Position numbers and translations under genes: made by a program. A model generated the notes under the pieces. That model worked only from the letters and a program-made list of their open reading frames with translations, searched no databases and was not told the origin of the DNA. Below, in pieces: positions 15,001 through 21,300 of a stretch of DNA of 64,000 nucleotides; the stretch's first letter is position 1; the number at the start of each line of letters is the position of its first letter. Location of the stretch: positions 54,404-118,403 of the forward strand of contig NZ_LAHA01000016.1 in the NCBI RefSeq assembly GCF_002608075.1, in the 5' to 3' direction. The stretch is from Nostoc linckia z4. GTDB lineage: Bacteria; Cyanobacteriota; Cyanobacteriia; Cyanobacteriales; Nostocaceae.

Positions 15001-17201
15001 AACAAAGCGCTGTTACACCGACAAAAACTTTGTCTTTTCAAGGCGAAATGCTGATTTTGGTAAACGAAGAAACCGCCGATTTAGGGCGACGTTTATTCAG
15101 TCAACAACAGGCTGTGATTGTCTACTGTGCAAATGATCGCAGTGACCGAAATCGTCAAATATCAGCACAGATACTTGATTTTCGCGGTTCCTCCTGCGGA
15201 TTGGAAAGTGCAAAGACGATCCTTTCCCAACTCGAACGGATTCGCATCGTTGTAGATCTCAGCGCTCTTTACCAAAGTTCTCAGGATGGCGATGGCGATG
15301 CACTGGGAAAAATTGCGTTTTATCAACAGCTGATAGCTGTCAGTTCCGATTTGGATATACTATATGTCACAAAGGGATTGCAGCATTTTTGCTCAGATAC
15401 AATTAGTCTTGCCGGAGCAAAACTCGCCGGACTCATCAAGGTACTGAGTGCCGAACACGCATACGTCACATCTCGACATATCGATATTGATGCAGCAATG
15501 CTCCGTAATCCAGGTTTGCTCGAACAGGCACTGACTCAGGAGCTTACCGCTAACCTGGAAGAAACAGAAATTTGCTATCGCCAGCAACAACGGTTTGTCC
15601 CATACCTGGAAGCTGAACTTGCACAATCAAGGACGGATTTATCGATTCGTAGCGACGGAGTTTATGTTATCAGTGGCGGAACGGGAGGAATCGGGCTGGA
15701 AATAGCTGATTATCTCGTAGCCAAAGGTGCGAGGAAACTCGTCTTGATGGGACTGAATGCCTTACCACCCAAAACAAAATGGAGGAACGAAGGCGAAGAA
15801 TATTCCGAACACTTAAAGGTGAAACTTGGCAAGCTAGCCTCGCTACATCGCCAGGTTGAGCATTTGAGTATATATACGGAATCGTTAACCGAACCTCAGC
15901 AGTTAGCAAGCTTCTTTGCTGATATTCGCCATCGGGTTGGTTCCATCAGTGGTGTAATTCACAGTGCTGGCATCACTTCTGACTTCAAAAAGCCCGCTTT
16001 TGTAACCAAAGATTTGGCTGGCATAGCTGCCGTCCTCGAACCCAAAGTCGCAGGACTCGAAGCACTTGCCAGGGTTTTTGCAAACGACACCCTCGACTTT
16101 TTCGTGGCCTTCTCTTCATTGACGGGATTAATCCCTCGGTTTGCCAAGGGAAGTTGCGATTACGCCTTGGCAAATGCTTATGTTGACTGGTTCATGGCTT
16201 ATCAAAACATTCAAATGCATAAACAAGGCTATAAGTCAATCACCTGGGTGGACTGGCACGAAACTGGAATGGCAGCACGGGCCCCATCATGTATCTTTAA
16301 CGCCATGCAGAACAATCTTGATAAAATTGGCTTGTTTACCCATTCCAACCAAGTTGGTAAGGAATTATTTGAACTGGCGCTTCAGCAGCAGAAAGCAGCC
16401 TGGGTTCTGAATACTGAGCTAGACCCAACAAAGTTTGGTGAAGCTGCTCCCACGCTGGTTTTTGCACGCGATCGCTCTGCCAGCAATTCTCAGACTGAGG
16501 TTTCAAGCATCCAGCACCACATCGAGCAGTGGGAAGCTCTGGTTCACAAGCAAGGATTCATTGCCCCAGAATGCGTCACAAATATCATCAGTTTGTCAGA
16601 AATCAAAAAGCTCGAACCGCAACTAATTCAACGCATTTACCATTTGTTGTTTCCCCAAACTACTGCCAAAGCTTTGGACAACCACAGCCATAAAGCGATC
16701 GCTTTCAATGCCGATGACTCCCAACCAAAGCAGCCGGAAGTACCCACCATCGACGTAATTCGAGAGGTTGCCACGCAGGTTTTAAAACTCCAGGGAATCG
16801 ATGACAACAAAAAGTTTCAAGATTATGGGCTAGATTCCATTTCGGCAACTCAACTGGCAATTCACCTAGAAAAACGTCTTCAAAAAGAAGTACCACCCCA
16901 GTGGCTCCTTGACTTCCCTACAGTCAAGCTTTTGACCGACTGCTTGCAACGGCAGCCAGTACCACTGGCACTACAAGGTGGAGTGATTGCCAAGGCCATC
17001 GAGAAGGCAGTGATGGAAGTACTTAAAATAACTAGCATTGATTACAACCAGAGCTTTCAGAACTACGGATTAGATTCCATTTCGGCAACCCAATTGGCAA
17101 TTAAGCTTGAGAAGCAGTTGGAGCGGGAGATTATGCCCCAGTGGTTGATTGATTATCCCACGATTACATTGCTGACTAGTCACTTAAGTAACCAGGCATA
17201 A
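1215..17201 (+). CDS. Trans-AT polyketide synthase megasynthase 1 with GNAT loading module and HMGS beta-branch module (5328 aa)
   Basis: A cytoplasmic type I PKS without AT domains, expected to be charged by the free-standing AT at 56056. Domain order with approximate residues: methyltransferase-like adaptor 1-280, GNAT 280-490, ACP (Ser541); KS 621-1050 (Cys790), pseudo-KR, KR 1514-1700 (Tyr1663), C-MT with SAM motif near 1945, ACP (Ser2196); KS 2287-2727 (Cys2463), degenerate ECH-like 2973-3170, ECH 3216-3475, ACP (Ser3521), ACP (Ser3635); KS 3752-4177 (Cys3921), KR 4814-5030 (Tyr4983), ACP (Ser5208), ACP (Ser5288). The order matches the published logic of pederin-family first-half synthases. 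Two repeat-derived segments interrupt it in frame (residues ~203-248 and ~1464-1509). The luciferase-like oxygenase gene begins 12 bases after the stop, so the two are probably cotranscribed. The ATG at 1215 is chosen because the upstream frame offers nothing better; its ribosome binding site is weak. Confidence 0.95.
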   Translation: MTRSPGRKIEEKSHFELWPIFKNHILSIFNVPNVKEQPRVIVELGCGNGLLLQQIYLWIQEHSLGGNVLDERDVTLIGIEQCPDLIRIATRNLADIPSAHVISMPLNCPGQILRELEGRITANKQDILFIQSVCHLKDEESDLTDIRDVTEFNKQMLSEWSNVVGRHGLMICQSHPVLLQLTQDINYLNHDFNNLPKEAVPKTSSSPNELSGGKGKGEGGKVLNPLPSSPLPRPHPAKLSCQTTSSGVSAESLLMLAANVGLFPASQLTPTDTSVVHFQKADYRIRHTRTSDLPALLQLEKECWSIELQARSTNLVDRLNNYPEGQLVLELPQSDNNYKVVGAIYSQRIESTDRIQSITADRVSELHYSDGSIVQLLAVNILPGVQERRLGDQLLEFMLQRCSLIDGIESVVAVTLCKEFHRHEFSFEEYIRQRNVRGKLIDPILRFHELHGADIERIVENYRPLDRNNQGHGVLVRYAIHQRRRDDGRIKDAIKRDAESQAWDTELATAFLEATVQSCLGDEKRSAYKFDRPFMEMGLNSVDLLILSEKISDRFGLILDPGFFFSYTTPEKVLMFLKKQTLSVTQNHNVVSSFVAPTDTLLTTTPKSASSWRTEPTDSSDDAVAIVGLACRLPGGINNPESLWNLLKNGGSVIEKLPEGRWQWPRDIDPEGKHQGIDWGGFLSQIDLFDAGFFRISAIEAQSMDPQQRILMELAWQTLENAGITANKVAGSTTGVFVGASGSDYCRVMEQVSIPIEAHVATGTSLAALANRISYFFDLRGPSIVIDTACSSSLMAVHQAVQSIRAGECLQALVGGIHIMSHPANSIAYYKAGMLAHDGKCKTFDDRADGYVRSEGAVMFLLKQLRQAKADGDLIYATIKGSAANHGGQSAGLTVPNPQQQAALLTNAWKASGVAPNTISFIEAHGTGTALGDPIEIQGLEKAFSEWSETPQVPISCGLGSLKTNLGHLEAAAGIAGLLKVVLCLQHQELPATKHFGQLNRHIDLSGSSLYIVDRHQKWNRPNESIPRRAGVSSFGSGGANAHIVVEEYDVGCSVEKVDDRTAEPFLFVLSAHNDAQLKDYVKQFEQWLSSLSDEECSLAELTGFVQSHRQAFEERLAVVAASRVDLVNKLRQFPDIGESGFQGNIKHSSREVKTLIRGTLGEQLIQGAIAARDWEQLATLWVAGVPIDWCLLDGNELPTASSKHWRLSVPTYPFAKNRFWLPSTTSLQESALLDANPSVKPEQGDKESASETKLFTLKLVWQPVDISNSGKSDSKMPDGKTVIIGGSPEQKQVLQRYFPQCEFMAIATDADINDIVEQLKVLGRIAHIIWVGGSNSARHNFPENLLIDRASELLQIYRLLKAAVIYENEGLQWTVITLQSQAVFCGEDPDPTQASIHGFIGSIAKEFPQWKFRLLDMPPPADTSCNKWPVPEMFVAFDADVRSLAWREGIWYGPILAKLFLSELSSPSEIGEVKGKGERGKVLNFLPFNSLPFPSPHPAKLTCQTTNRSAYRAGGVYVVIGGAGGLGEVWSRYLSEKYRAQIVWIGRSPLNETIQKKLEAIANLGPMPRYISADATSQEELQRTYEQIKREFGSVQGVVHAAVGLFDRSFKDTDEARLRTVLSAKVDVSVRLAQVFHTEDLDFVLFFSSIEALSQSGGLSGYAAGCAFKDAFSQCLANRWHCPVKVIHWGHWAIGTGDRISQASKTRLKQRGIGLLESGESMQALEYLVSNNHLHQLALIKSASVEAIDWYDGGEFVVSFEEIAPSVIQDIRHIDVAPNQSMEQLQADGIFQCKQMQPLLIRLLRTSLNALNLHSSGSVPDFYTKWLAASKSILAQNETGAGLESPNIVWQAWKKARDNWPEADSKQRGFSLVETCVRALPEILSGEKRATDSLFPNGSLQVVEGIYRDNSVADYFNEVLAKSLRSAIEARLKHEPHAKLRILEIGAGTGATTKAVLSKLAGLEDSISEYRYTDISKAFLLHAQEKFIPDYPFVEIGIFDVEQPLAGQEIATGTYDFAIATNVLHATRNIRQTLRNVKACLRTNGLILLNELCEQTLFGHLTFGLLEGWWRHEDPELRIDGTPLLSVDSWKRVLQTEGFQSPWFPVAMARSLGQQVIVAESDGLVRQNCTSVGNATFTVKSGSRVSSIGAIDESDDTSFRQKATRFFQQVIAKILRMNPEHIEADEPFQSYGIDSILVVQITGALQEKFAGIHSTLLFEVQTLGELVNYFLEYRRSDLMAQLSSNRESAATLAANTVSEFQDAEPVNAIVATHTSQLVAKQRSNRTDAIAIIGMSGRYPMANDLSTFWERLKAGTDCISEIPRDRWCWEDYFHPHVEEAIELGKSYCKWGSFLDDAKEFDAQFFGISPHEVVNIDPQERIFLQAAWEALEDAGHTRQMLESQYQQQVGVFVGVTRTGFDLYGPELWRQGKIGHPHTSFSSIANRLSYFLNLRGPSMPIDTMCSSSLTAVHEACQHLLNGSVQLAFAGGVNLYLHPSSYNILCASKMLSKDGRCKSFGNHGNGFVPGEGVGVVLLKPLSQAMADGDNIYAVIRGTHVNHGGKTNGYTVPNPKAQAELVFQALEKSGVDAREVSYIEAHGTGTELGDPIEIAGLTKAFQQHTQDTSFCAIGSVKSNVGHLEAASGIAGLTKAILQLRHKQLVPSLHADELNPNIDFPQTPFYVQRHLQHWPQPMVEVNGKTKTVPRIAGVSSFGAGGVNAHVVVEEYDQEPTSESEIDDAPVLILLSARNNVRLAAYAKKLHQFLEARAVNLQNLAYTLQVGREALQSRIAIIVYSQSDAIAKLDAFIQGKSDIDDCYVGLAGKDKATVVNWNSDPDLLKQITAWTEQGCYPRLGELWVKGVNIDWSRLRRTSTISPRRISLPTYAFERKRYWLELEGNSSSQITPTLNTQGASGEQSSKAIHLNARQQTVDSPKTRKLITLVDADKVQRDKVNRRNRQPIPLRDPAELISQTKVTSCFLSVSPQGEGIVEIRIAAAHRPLDGSRLSTELRDKMPDEVRVLLLVDDGGLFSDSTTHDDVPVMRALIGFLLELELPVIALLKSDIRGLGWNLASLCDFLIFRESGQFGHRGLSNGDRSIVEERFGKSFASRFFAVPHLCSGQALVEMGLDCLVAADYRLDDLARHLADRISHSPQRSLIELKKQLSRSVKSLVRHVYFPSPANSIELSSVSVVPFFTHQDLKGMEEENNQWLDSPTLVATYCDVVHVHRFGNGVVQVTLADTANKNMFSHAFSEGLTQAFKHIASVPTYKVVVLIGYNQYFACGGTKSGLQDIYNGRARFTDNDIHSLPLRCHLPAIAAMQGHAIGGGWSLGMFCDVNIFSEESIYQTPYMQYGFTPGAGSTLIFPARLGPNLSREILFGGREYKGAELKRRGISMPVLPRSQVLGYALKLAHHLAKFSKNELVQRKNQATARLRDLLDTVHTQELAMHEKTFVGQSQVLKNIHERFDGGIQLGTGDWEDKSVDSDANQLVIQTLKETIAAELFLEAEEIDEDAKFVDLGLDSISAVMWIKRINAKFDLSLPATKVYSYPTLREFANYVQQCSNVLNGFKEQTATPETMIIGDGVENCPPAPMPLNTELPSSPSILNVLTESLAEELFMEATDIDEEAKFVDMGMDSITAVTWMRKINQLFGCSLPATDVYKYPTLSDFARNIEQTVAKMQPNNAAVALPPQTVSTHQKSAELEIRKNTSLLQSPSFNDGVQLDTQHGLNTPTLLSTEIPKQSLSTPDRNSYKSNAIAVIGMAGRFPQAKNLAEFWDNIANGRNCVSEIASDRWNLADFYDPDKNAANKTYCKWMGALEDIDRFDPLFFHISPREAEFMDPQQRLFLQTSWQCIEDAGYNPTSFARSKCGVFVGCETGDYGKIVQRYELNALGLLGSSAALLPARISYFLNLQGPCMAIDTACSASLVAIANACDSLLLGHSDAALAGGVYVISGPEMHVMMSKAGILSPDGRCFTFDRRANGFVPGEGVGVVLLKRLADAEKDGDDIYGVIRGWGVNQDGKTNGITAPNGQSQQRLHKEVYERFQIQPADIQLVEAHGTGTRLGDPIEVEALCETFREFTNKEKFCAIGSLKSNIGHLATAAGVAGLIKVLLAIRNKKLPPTINYESLNEHINLDRSPFYINTECRDWIVDAEPRRAAINCFGFSGTNAHMVIEEYVNQSDGHPAITDVAPAQQYPIVLSARNEQRLWEYAQQLLKHLESQTQPQPTALGYRLCDLAYTLQVGREPMDARVGFVADTLTEVRQKLRRFLDRSQSTILRSLDGIYCGLVGSDSSYLRKFTADADIVTTTNSWLSQGKYSQVMELWVRGATIDWTQIYTTGVTAPQRIHLPTYPFARERYWIGQDMGEMADLSLKKSEFAHALNSASQLEWTFEALPENIPWSDRFAHYQDQKILIVYASDEDKEGICSLVRKIEASVGLERSLNLQCLSFHALATISIGQSFDVVLALESKDDTTGNYFEILGEWLKYQQGLFDTYYLTANTKGLADKQNDTATVGISTLLSNNCRIISVQQGTSCTEKYQLLLREWLSRNPLDEQPKELERVRYDGGERFILSRPKYQPVESGEKSKRFYSIQKKWKQSAVTPTKTLSFQGEMLILVNEETADLGRRLFSQQQAVIVYCANDRSDRNRQISAQILDFRGSSCGLESAKTILSQLERIRIVVDLSALYQSSQDGDGDALGKIAFYQQLIAVSSDLDILYVTKGLQHFCSDTISLAGAKLAGLIKVLSAEHAYVTSRHIDIDAAMLRNPGLLEQALTQELTANLEETEICYRQQQRFVPYLEAELAQSRTDLSIRSDGVYVISGGTGGIGLEIADYLVAKGARKLVLMGLNALPPKTKWRNEGEEYSEHLKVKLGKLASLHRQVEHLSIYTESLTEPQQLASFFADIRHRVGSISGVIHSAGITSDFKKPAFVTKDLAGIAAVLEPKVAGLEALARVFANDTLDFFVAFSSLTGLIPRFAKGSCDYALANAYVDWFMAYQNIQMHKQGYKSITWVDWHETGMAARAPSCIFNAMQNNLDKIGLFTHSNQVGKELFELALQQQKAAWVLNTELDPTKFGEAAPTLVFARDRSASNSQTEVSSIQHHIEQWEALVHKQGFIAPECVTNIISLSEIKKLEPQLIQRIYHLLFPQTTAKALDNHSHKAIAFNADDSQPKQPEVPTIDVIREVATQVLKLQGIDDNKKFQDYGLDSISATQLAIHLEKRLQKEVPPQWLLDFPTVKLLTDCLQRQPVPLALQGGVIAKAIEKAVMEVLKITSIDYNQSFQNYGLDSISATQLAIKLEKQLEREIMPQWLIDYPTITLLTSHLSNQA
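1821..1952. repeat. Palindromic G-rich-heptamer element inserted in frame (element 1)
   Basis: Lies inside the first megasynthase gene. The core has tandem GGGAAAG-like heptamers, then a TTTTAAAT centre, then complementary pyrimidine-rich heptamers. The outer arms TAGTAGTTCGCCAA and TTGCCAGACTACTA are imperfect inverted repeats. The 9-mer ACTAGTAGT occurs at 1821-1829 and again at 1944-1952, an offset of 123 bp (41 codons), as expected for a frame-preserving insertion with duplication, though part of the 9-mer may belong to the inverted repeat. It encodes a low-complexity Gly/Lys/Pro/Ser segment between the MT-like and GNAT domains. Confidence 0.75.
3070..7930 (+). other. PKS module 1: KS - pseudoKR/KR - C-MT - ACP
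   Basis: First extension of the starter. The KS has Cys790 in DTACSSS, an intact EAHGTGT and NLGHLE, so it should condense. The KR has the GGAGG cofactor motif and a YAAGC catalytic tyrosine (Tyr1663). The C-methyltransferase has EIGAGTGATT near residue 1945. The ACP serine is in GIDS (Ser2196). Predicted output is an alpha-methyl-beta-hydroxy acyl chain, as at the start of pederin-type chains. Element 2 (5605-5745) is inserted between the structural and catalytic parts of the KR. Confidence 0.88.
5605..5745. repeat. Palindromic G-rich-heptamer element inserted in frame (element 2)
   Basis: Second copy of the element at 1821, sharing the 5' word AGTTCGCCAA, the GGGGAAAG heptamers, GGTTTTAAAT, and the 3' words CAGCAAAGTTGA and TTGCCAGACCACTA. 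It encodes residues ~1464-1509 and sits in the linker between pseudo-KR and catalytic KR. The paralogous KR regions at 27240-27290 and 35080-35150 go straight through this linker without it, which supports insertion into an ancestral linker. Confidence 0.75.
8070..12260 (+). other. PKS module 2: KS - degenerate ECH-like - ECH2-like - tandem ACP (beta-branching)
   Basis: The KS is complete (Cys2463 in DTMCSSS, EAHGTGT). It is followed by two crotonase-like segments. The first (~2973-3170) is poorly conserved and looks non-catalytic. The second (~3216-3475) has crotonase oxyanion-type motifs (FACGGTK, HAIGGGWSLGMFCD) and resembles the PksI/ECH2 decarboxylating type. Two near-identical ACPs follow (Ser3521, Ser3635). 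Each has a Trp six residues after the phosphopantetheine serine, the motif reported to flag ACPs for HMGS beta-branching. With the cassette at 52284-55809 this module should install a beta-methyl or exomethylene branch. Confidence 0.87.
12460..17198 (+). other. PKS module 3: KS - KR - tandem ACP
   Basis: The KS is complete (Cys3921, EAHGTGT, NIGHLA). After a long pseudo-KR region comes a KR with GGTGGIG, a serine in SSLTG and Tyr4983 in a YALAN motif. No DH, ER or MT was recognised. The protein ends with two very similar ACPs (Ser5208, Ser5288; both with the word GLDSISATQLAI), probably a recent duplication. The terminal ACP must pass the chain to the KS0 that begins megasynthase 2. If active, the KR would leave a hydroxyl where pederin itself carries a ketal carbon. 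Confidence 0.85.
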
Positions 17202-17213
17202 GTCGTAAAAAGC

Positions 17214-18320
17214 ATGACTACTTCCATCGAAGAACTGCTCGGTCTACAGCCCCCCACGGCAAACCGTAAAAAGGAAACTAACAACCAAATTTCCTTCAGC
17301 TTGCTGTTTTTCTCCGACGTGAGGAAGGATGTGACGGACAAGCAGAAATATGAATTCGTGCGCGACATCACGGTGTTTGGCGATCGCGCCGGGTTTACGG
17401 CAATCTACATACCTGAGCGACACTTCTACGAGTTTGGCTCTATTTTCGCCAATTCCGCGGTGATGGCATCCTATTTAATTCCGCAAACCACCAGGATTCG
17501 GTTTAGAACAGCCGGGATTTCCCTACCTCTGCACCATCCGGCTGAAATCGTCGAGTGGTGGGCGATGAATGATATATTATCTGGTGGACGAGTGGATCTT
17601 GGTTTTGGGTCGGGATGGAATAAGCCGGATTTTATTTATGCGCCTGAAAAATATGCTGAACGACGGAAGATTTGTAGTGAGTGGATTCCTCTGGTGCAAA
17701 AGCTTTGGCGTGGCGAAACAGTCGCTTTTCCCGGCCCGGACGGTGAACTAATACCGATTGTGGTTTATCCACGTCCCCTGCAAAAAAAACTGAACGTCTG
17801 GCTGCTTGTCACAAAGAATGATGACGGGTTTTTCTGGGCAGGTCGTCAAGGCTATAACATTTTCACCATGCTCTACGGAAATAACTTTGAAGCCATGCGA
17901 GACAAGATCGCATTATATCGTCAGGGACGCAAGGAAGGGGGTCACGATCCCAAAGAAGGCATAGTGACTCTCATGCTACATACGTTGGTTCACGAAAGCC
18001 GTGACTTGGTGCATCAGGTTGTTGAATTACCCTTTAAGGCGTATATCAAAAGTTCTCTAGACGCCCACGTACAAGCACTGGATGATAATGAAGGTGTCTC
18101 AGCGAAAGAGAAGGCCAAAATACTCGATTACGCATATCAACGGTATGTTAAAACAGCAGCTATTTTCGGCACCGTGGACGACGGCAGGAAAGTCATTGAT
18201 GAAGCCATGGCCATCGGTGTTAACGATATTGCCTGCTTGGTTGATTTTGGGGTGGATTACTCCTTGGTAAAGGAATCGCTCTTCTATTTAGAACAATTGA
18301 TTTCGCCTTATTTGCCATAA
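17214..18320 (+). CDS. Luciferase-like flavin-dependent monooxygenase (368 aa)
   Basis: A bacterial-luciferase-fold (TIM barrel, FMNH2- or F420-type) oxygenase of the family associated with natural-product assembly lines, of which MupA of mupirocin is an example. Visible family features are the N-terminal SFSLLFFSDV strand, an IYIPERHF segment, PLHHPAEIVEWWAMND, and GRVDLGFGSGWN. It starts 12 bases after megasynthase 1 and ends 21 bases before megasynthase 2, so it is embedded in the PKS operon. The likely role, inferred from position, is hydroxylation alpha to the carbonyl that becomes acylated to glycine, matching the C7 hydroxyl of pederin-type compounds. An alternative is oxygenation elsewhere on a carrier-bound intermediate; the fold alone does not fix the site. 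Confidence 0.88.
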   Translation: MTTSIEELLGLQPPTANRKKETNNQISFSLLFFSDVRKDVTDKQKYEFVRDITVFGDRAGFTAIYIPERHFYEFGSIFANSAVMASYLIPQTTRIRFRTAGISLPLHHPAEIVEWWAMNDILSGGRVDLGFGSGWNKPDFIYAPEKYAERRKICSEWIPLVQKLWRGETVAFPGPDGELIPIVVYPRPLQKKLNVWLLVTKNDDGFFWAGRQGYNIFTMLYGNNFEAMRDKIALYRQGRKEGGHDPKEGIVTLMLHTLVHESRDLVHQVVELPFKAYIKSSLDAHVQALDDNEGVSAKEKAKILDYAYQRYVKTAAIFGTVDDGRKVIDEAMAIGVNDIACLVDFGVDYSLVKESLFYLEQLISPYLP

Positions 18321-18341
18321 ACATATTAATAAATATTAATT

Positions 18342-21300
18342 ATGGATACGGAATACCAGCTCAAATGTATTGAAGAGGCATTTTATCGGGACTCAAGACA
18401 GTCGCTCCCTTCCAAACAACCACAATTGATTGAGCCGATCGCAATTGTGGGACTGTCCGGCTACTTGCCTGGTTGTATGTCCGTCCGTGAATTTTGGCAA
18501 GCTTTAGACACCGATTGTTCCTTAATTCAGGAAATCCCAAAAGAACGCTTTGATTGGCGCAAGTATTACGATCCGACGGGTAAAAATCCTGGAAAGACCC
18601 AGTGTAAATGGGGCGGCTTTATTCCAGATGTTGCCGGCTTTGACGCGCATTTCTTTAAGATTCTTCCCTTCGATGCAAAGCAAATAGACCCAAGGCAACG
18701 GTTACTGCTGATGTCGGTGTATCAAACTTTATGTGATGCCGGATACGCCCCCGCAACGCTGAAGAAATCCCGCACCGGAGTCTATGTTGCTCATCAAGAC
18801 GATGATTATCTCCAGATATTGAATGAACGCGGCATCGATCCTGGTGAAGGGTACGGACAGGCATCGCTGCTAGCCAATCGAATCGCCTACTTTTTTGATT
18901 TTCGCGGCCCCAGCGAGATCGTGGATGCACAGTGCGCTGGTGCGGCAGTGGCTCTACATCGAGCTGTATCGGCACTGCGATCCGGTGAAATCAGTTATGC
19001 TATTGTCAGTGCCGCCAACTTGCTCTTACGACCGCAGCCTTTCTTGGCACTGTCGCGCACCAAGCAATTGAGCCGCAGCAATTTTGTGAAGTCGTTTCAA
19101 GAAAACGCAGACGGACATTTACGGGCTGAAGGTGTTGTGAGTGTGATGTTGAAGCCCCTCACACAAGCCGAAGCAGACCGCGATTTTATTTATGCGCTGA
19201 TATCGAATACGGCGGTTAACTTTAATGGTCAAGGGGGTACTTCGAGTGCTTCTCCGAACATAGACAGTCATGTAGAGTTGATCGAGCGATGCTATGGCGA
19301 AGCTGGTATTGACCCGCGTGATGTCAGCTACATCGAAGCTCAGGGCATGGGGAATCGTCTTTCGGACTTGGCGGAGTGGGAAGCCTTTAATCGGGCGTTG
19401 CGATCGCTAGCCAAAGCTAGAGGGGTGACTTTGGATCTCCACTTTTGTCGAATTAGTACGCTCAAGCCTTTAATTGGGCACATGGAATCGACATCTGCTT
19501 TGGGGGCGCTGCTGAAGATCCTTCGTAGTTTGGAAACCGAGCGGATTCACAAGATTCTTGGTTTTTCTGGGGCGGATATGGCACTGGACACAGACAATCA
19601 GCCCTGTGTTTTGGCCAGCGAAACATTGCCTTGGAACAAAACGCACAAGCCGCGCCTTGCCGGACTGCATTCTTTTGGGATGAGCGGCAACAATGCTCAT
19701 ATTTTAATTCAGGAGTATCGTCCGTGGGAGAAAGAACATTCCCCGACTCAATCTTTGCCTCTTATTCAAGAGTTTCTCATCGTACTTTCTGCGAAAAGCG
19801 AGAAATCATTAACAGCCCTCGCCAGGGAACTCGACCAGTTTCTTGCCACTGCCTTAGTCCCTGATTTAAAGGACATTGCCCACACATTGTACAATGGGCG
19901 CGAACACATGGACTATCGAATGGCGATGGTCGTTTGCGATCGCCAACAATTGAGGGCTGGACTGCAATCCTATATCGAAGCGGTCAATGGCGTTGCGACG
20001 AAAACAGAAAATCCCAATGTCTTTATTGGCACAGTGAGTTCTGCTCAAAAGCAAGATACTTCAAGTTTTGCCGGAATGCAAGGGATGGCGGCAGCGTGGG
20101 TACAAGGCAGTGCAATTTCATGGCCGGAACATCCCACCGCCCGCCGAGTGCCACTTCCTGGTTATCCTTTTGAGACACAGCGCTATTGGCTCGATGAACA
20201 GATGCAGCATTCTCTATCTCTGGCGGCAATGCCTAAGACGGGGTTGGAGGAGTTTGCCATCGATGTGGGGCAATCCAGTGAAGACAACCTGCGTCGATAT
20301 CTCACCTGTATTCTAGTGGAGTTCCTTGAACTACCACCAGATGAAATCGACGAGAATAAACATCTGCAAGATTATGGCATCGATTCTCTTGTGGGAATGC
20401 GGGTGATTCGTAGTCTGTCAGAAACTTTCGACATCGAAGTTTTAGGTAGAGATTTGCTCCAGCATCCGACAATCCGATCGCTAGCAAAACACCTGAGTCA
20501 AAGAATCGATTTGGAGGCGAACCGCCCGAACTTTAATCCCCAGGTGAGTGAACCTGAAAACCGAGAGGTTGAAAATTTTCCGCTTTCGGAAGGACAAAAA
20601 GGATTATGGGCGTTACAGAAGTCCTTTCCGCTGATGACTGCCTACAATATTCCGTTGTGTCTTAAGATTCGCAACACTATCGACACTTCGATATTGTCAA
20701 AGGCTCTGAAGTCATTACTCAAACAGCATCCTGTTCTCGGCTATCACCTGTTTGAAAAACACGGCATTCTCACACAAGGGCTAACTCCGGCGACTGAGAT
20801 CGGCATCAATACTGAAGATGTTTCAGTCCTTGATGAGCAAAGCATCCTATCTAAACTCAGAGAAAAGTCAAAACAGCCCTTCAATCTGGAACAAGGCCCC
20901 TTAATCCGGGTGGATCTGCTGCAAAAATCTTCAACGCAAACCTATCTTCTGATTTGCGTACATCATATTGTGTTTGACGGTGGCTCGTTCCTGCCATTGG
21001 TTGATTCACTTTTTGATGCTTATCGCCGCTTACTGCACGGAGAATCGCCCCTTGCTGTGCCGATATCCACAACCTATCAGGATTTCGTTCTCTGGGAGCG
21101 GCGGATGCTAGAGTCTGGCGCTTGGGAAAAACATCGATCCTATTGGCGGGAGACACTTTCCGGCAACCTACCTGTACTTGAACTACCCACCGATCGCTCG
21201 CGCTCAAAAGCACAACTGTTTTCCGGCGCAGTTATTTCGACATCGATTGAGTCGTCGCTGGCGGCTCAAATCCGCAGTTTTAGCAAAGCGCAACGAGTCA

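Noticed and set aside
1215..17201. Integrated AT domain in megasynthase 1
   Set aside because: No GHSxG/GAFH pair was found between any KS and its following domain; the post-KS regions are only the short trans-AT type linkers.
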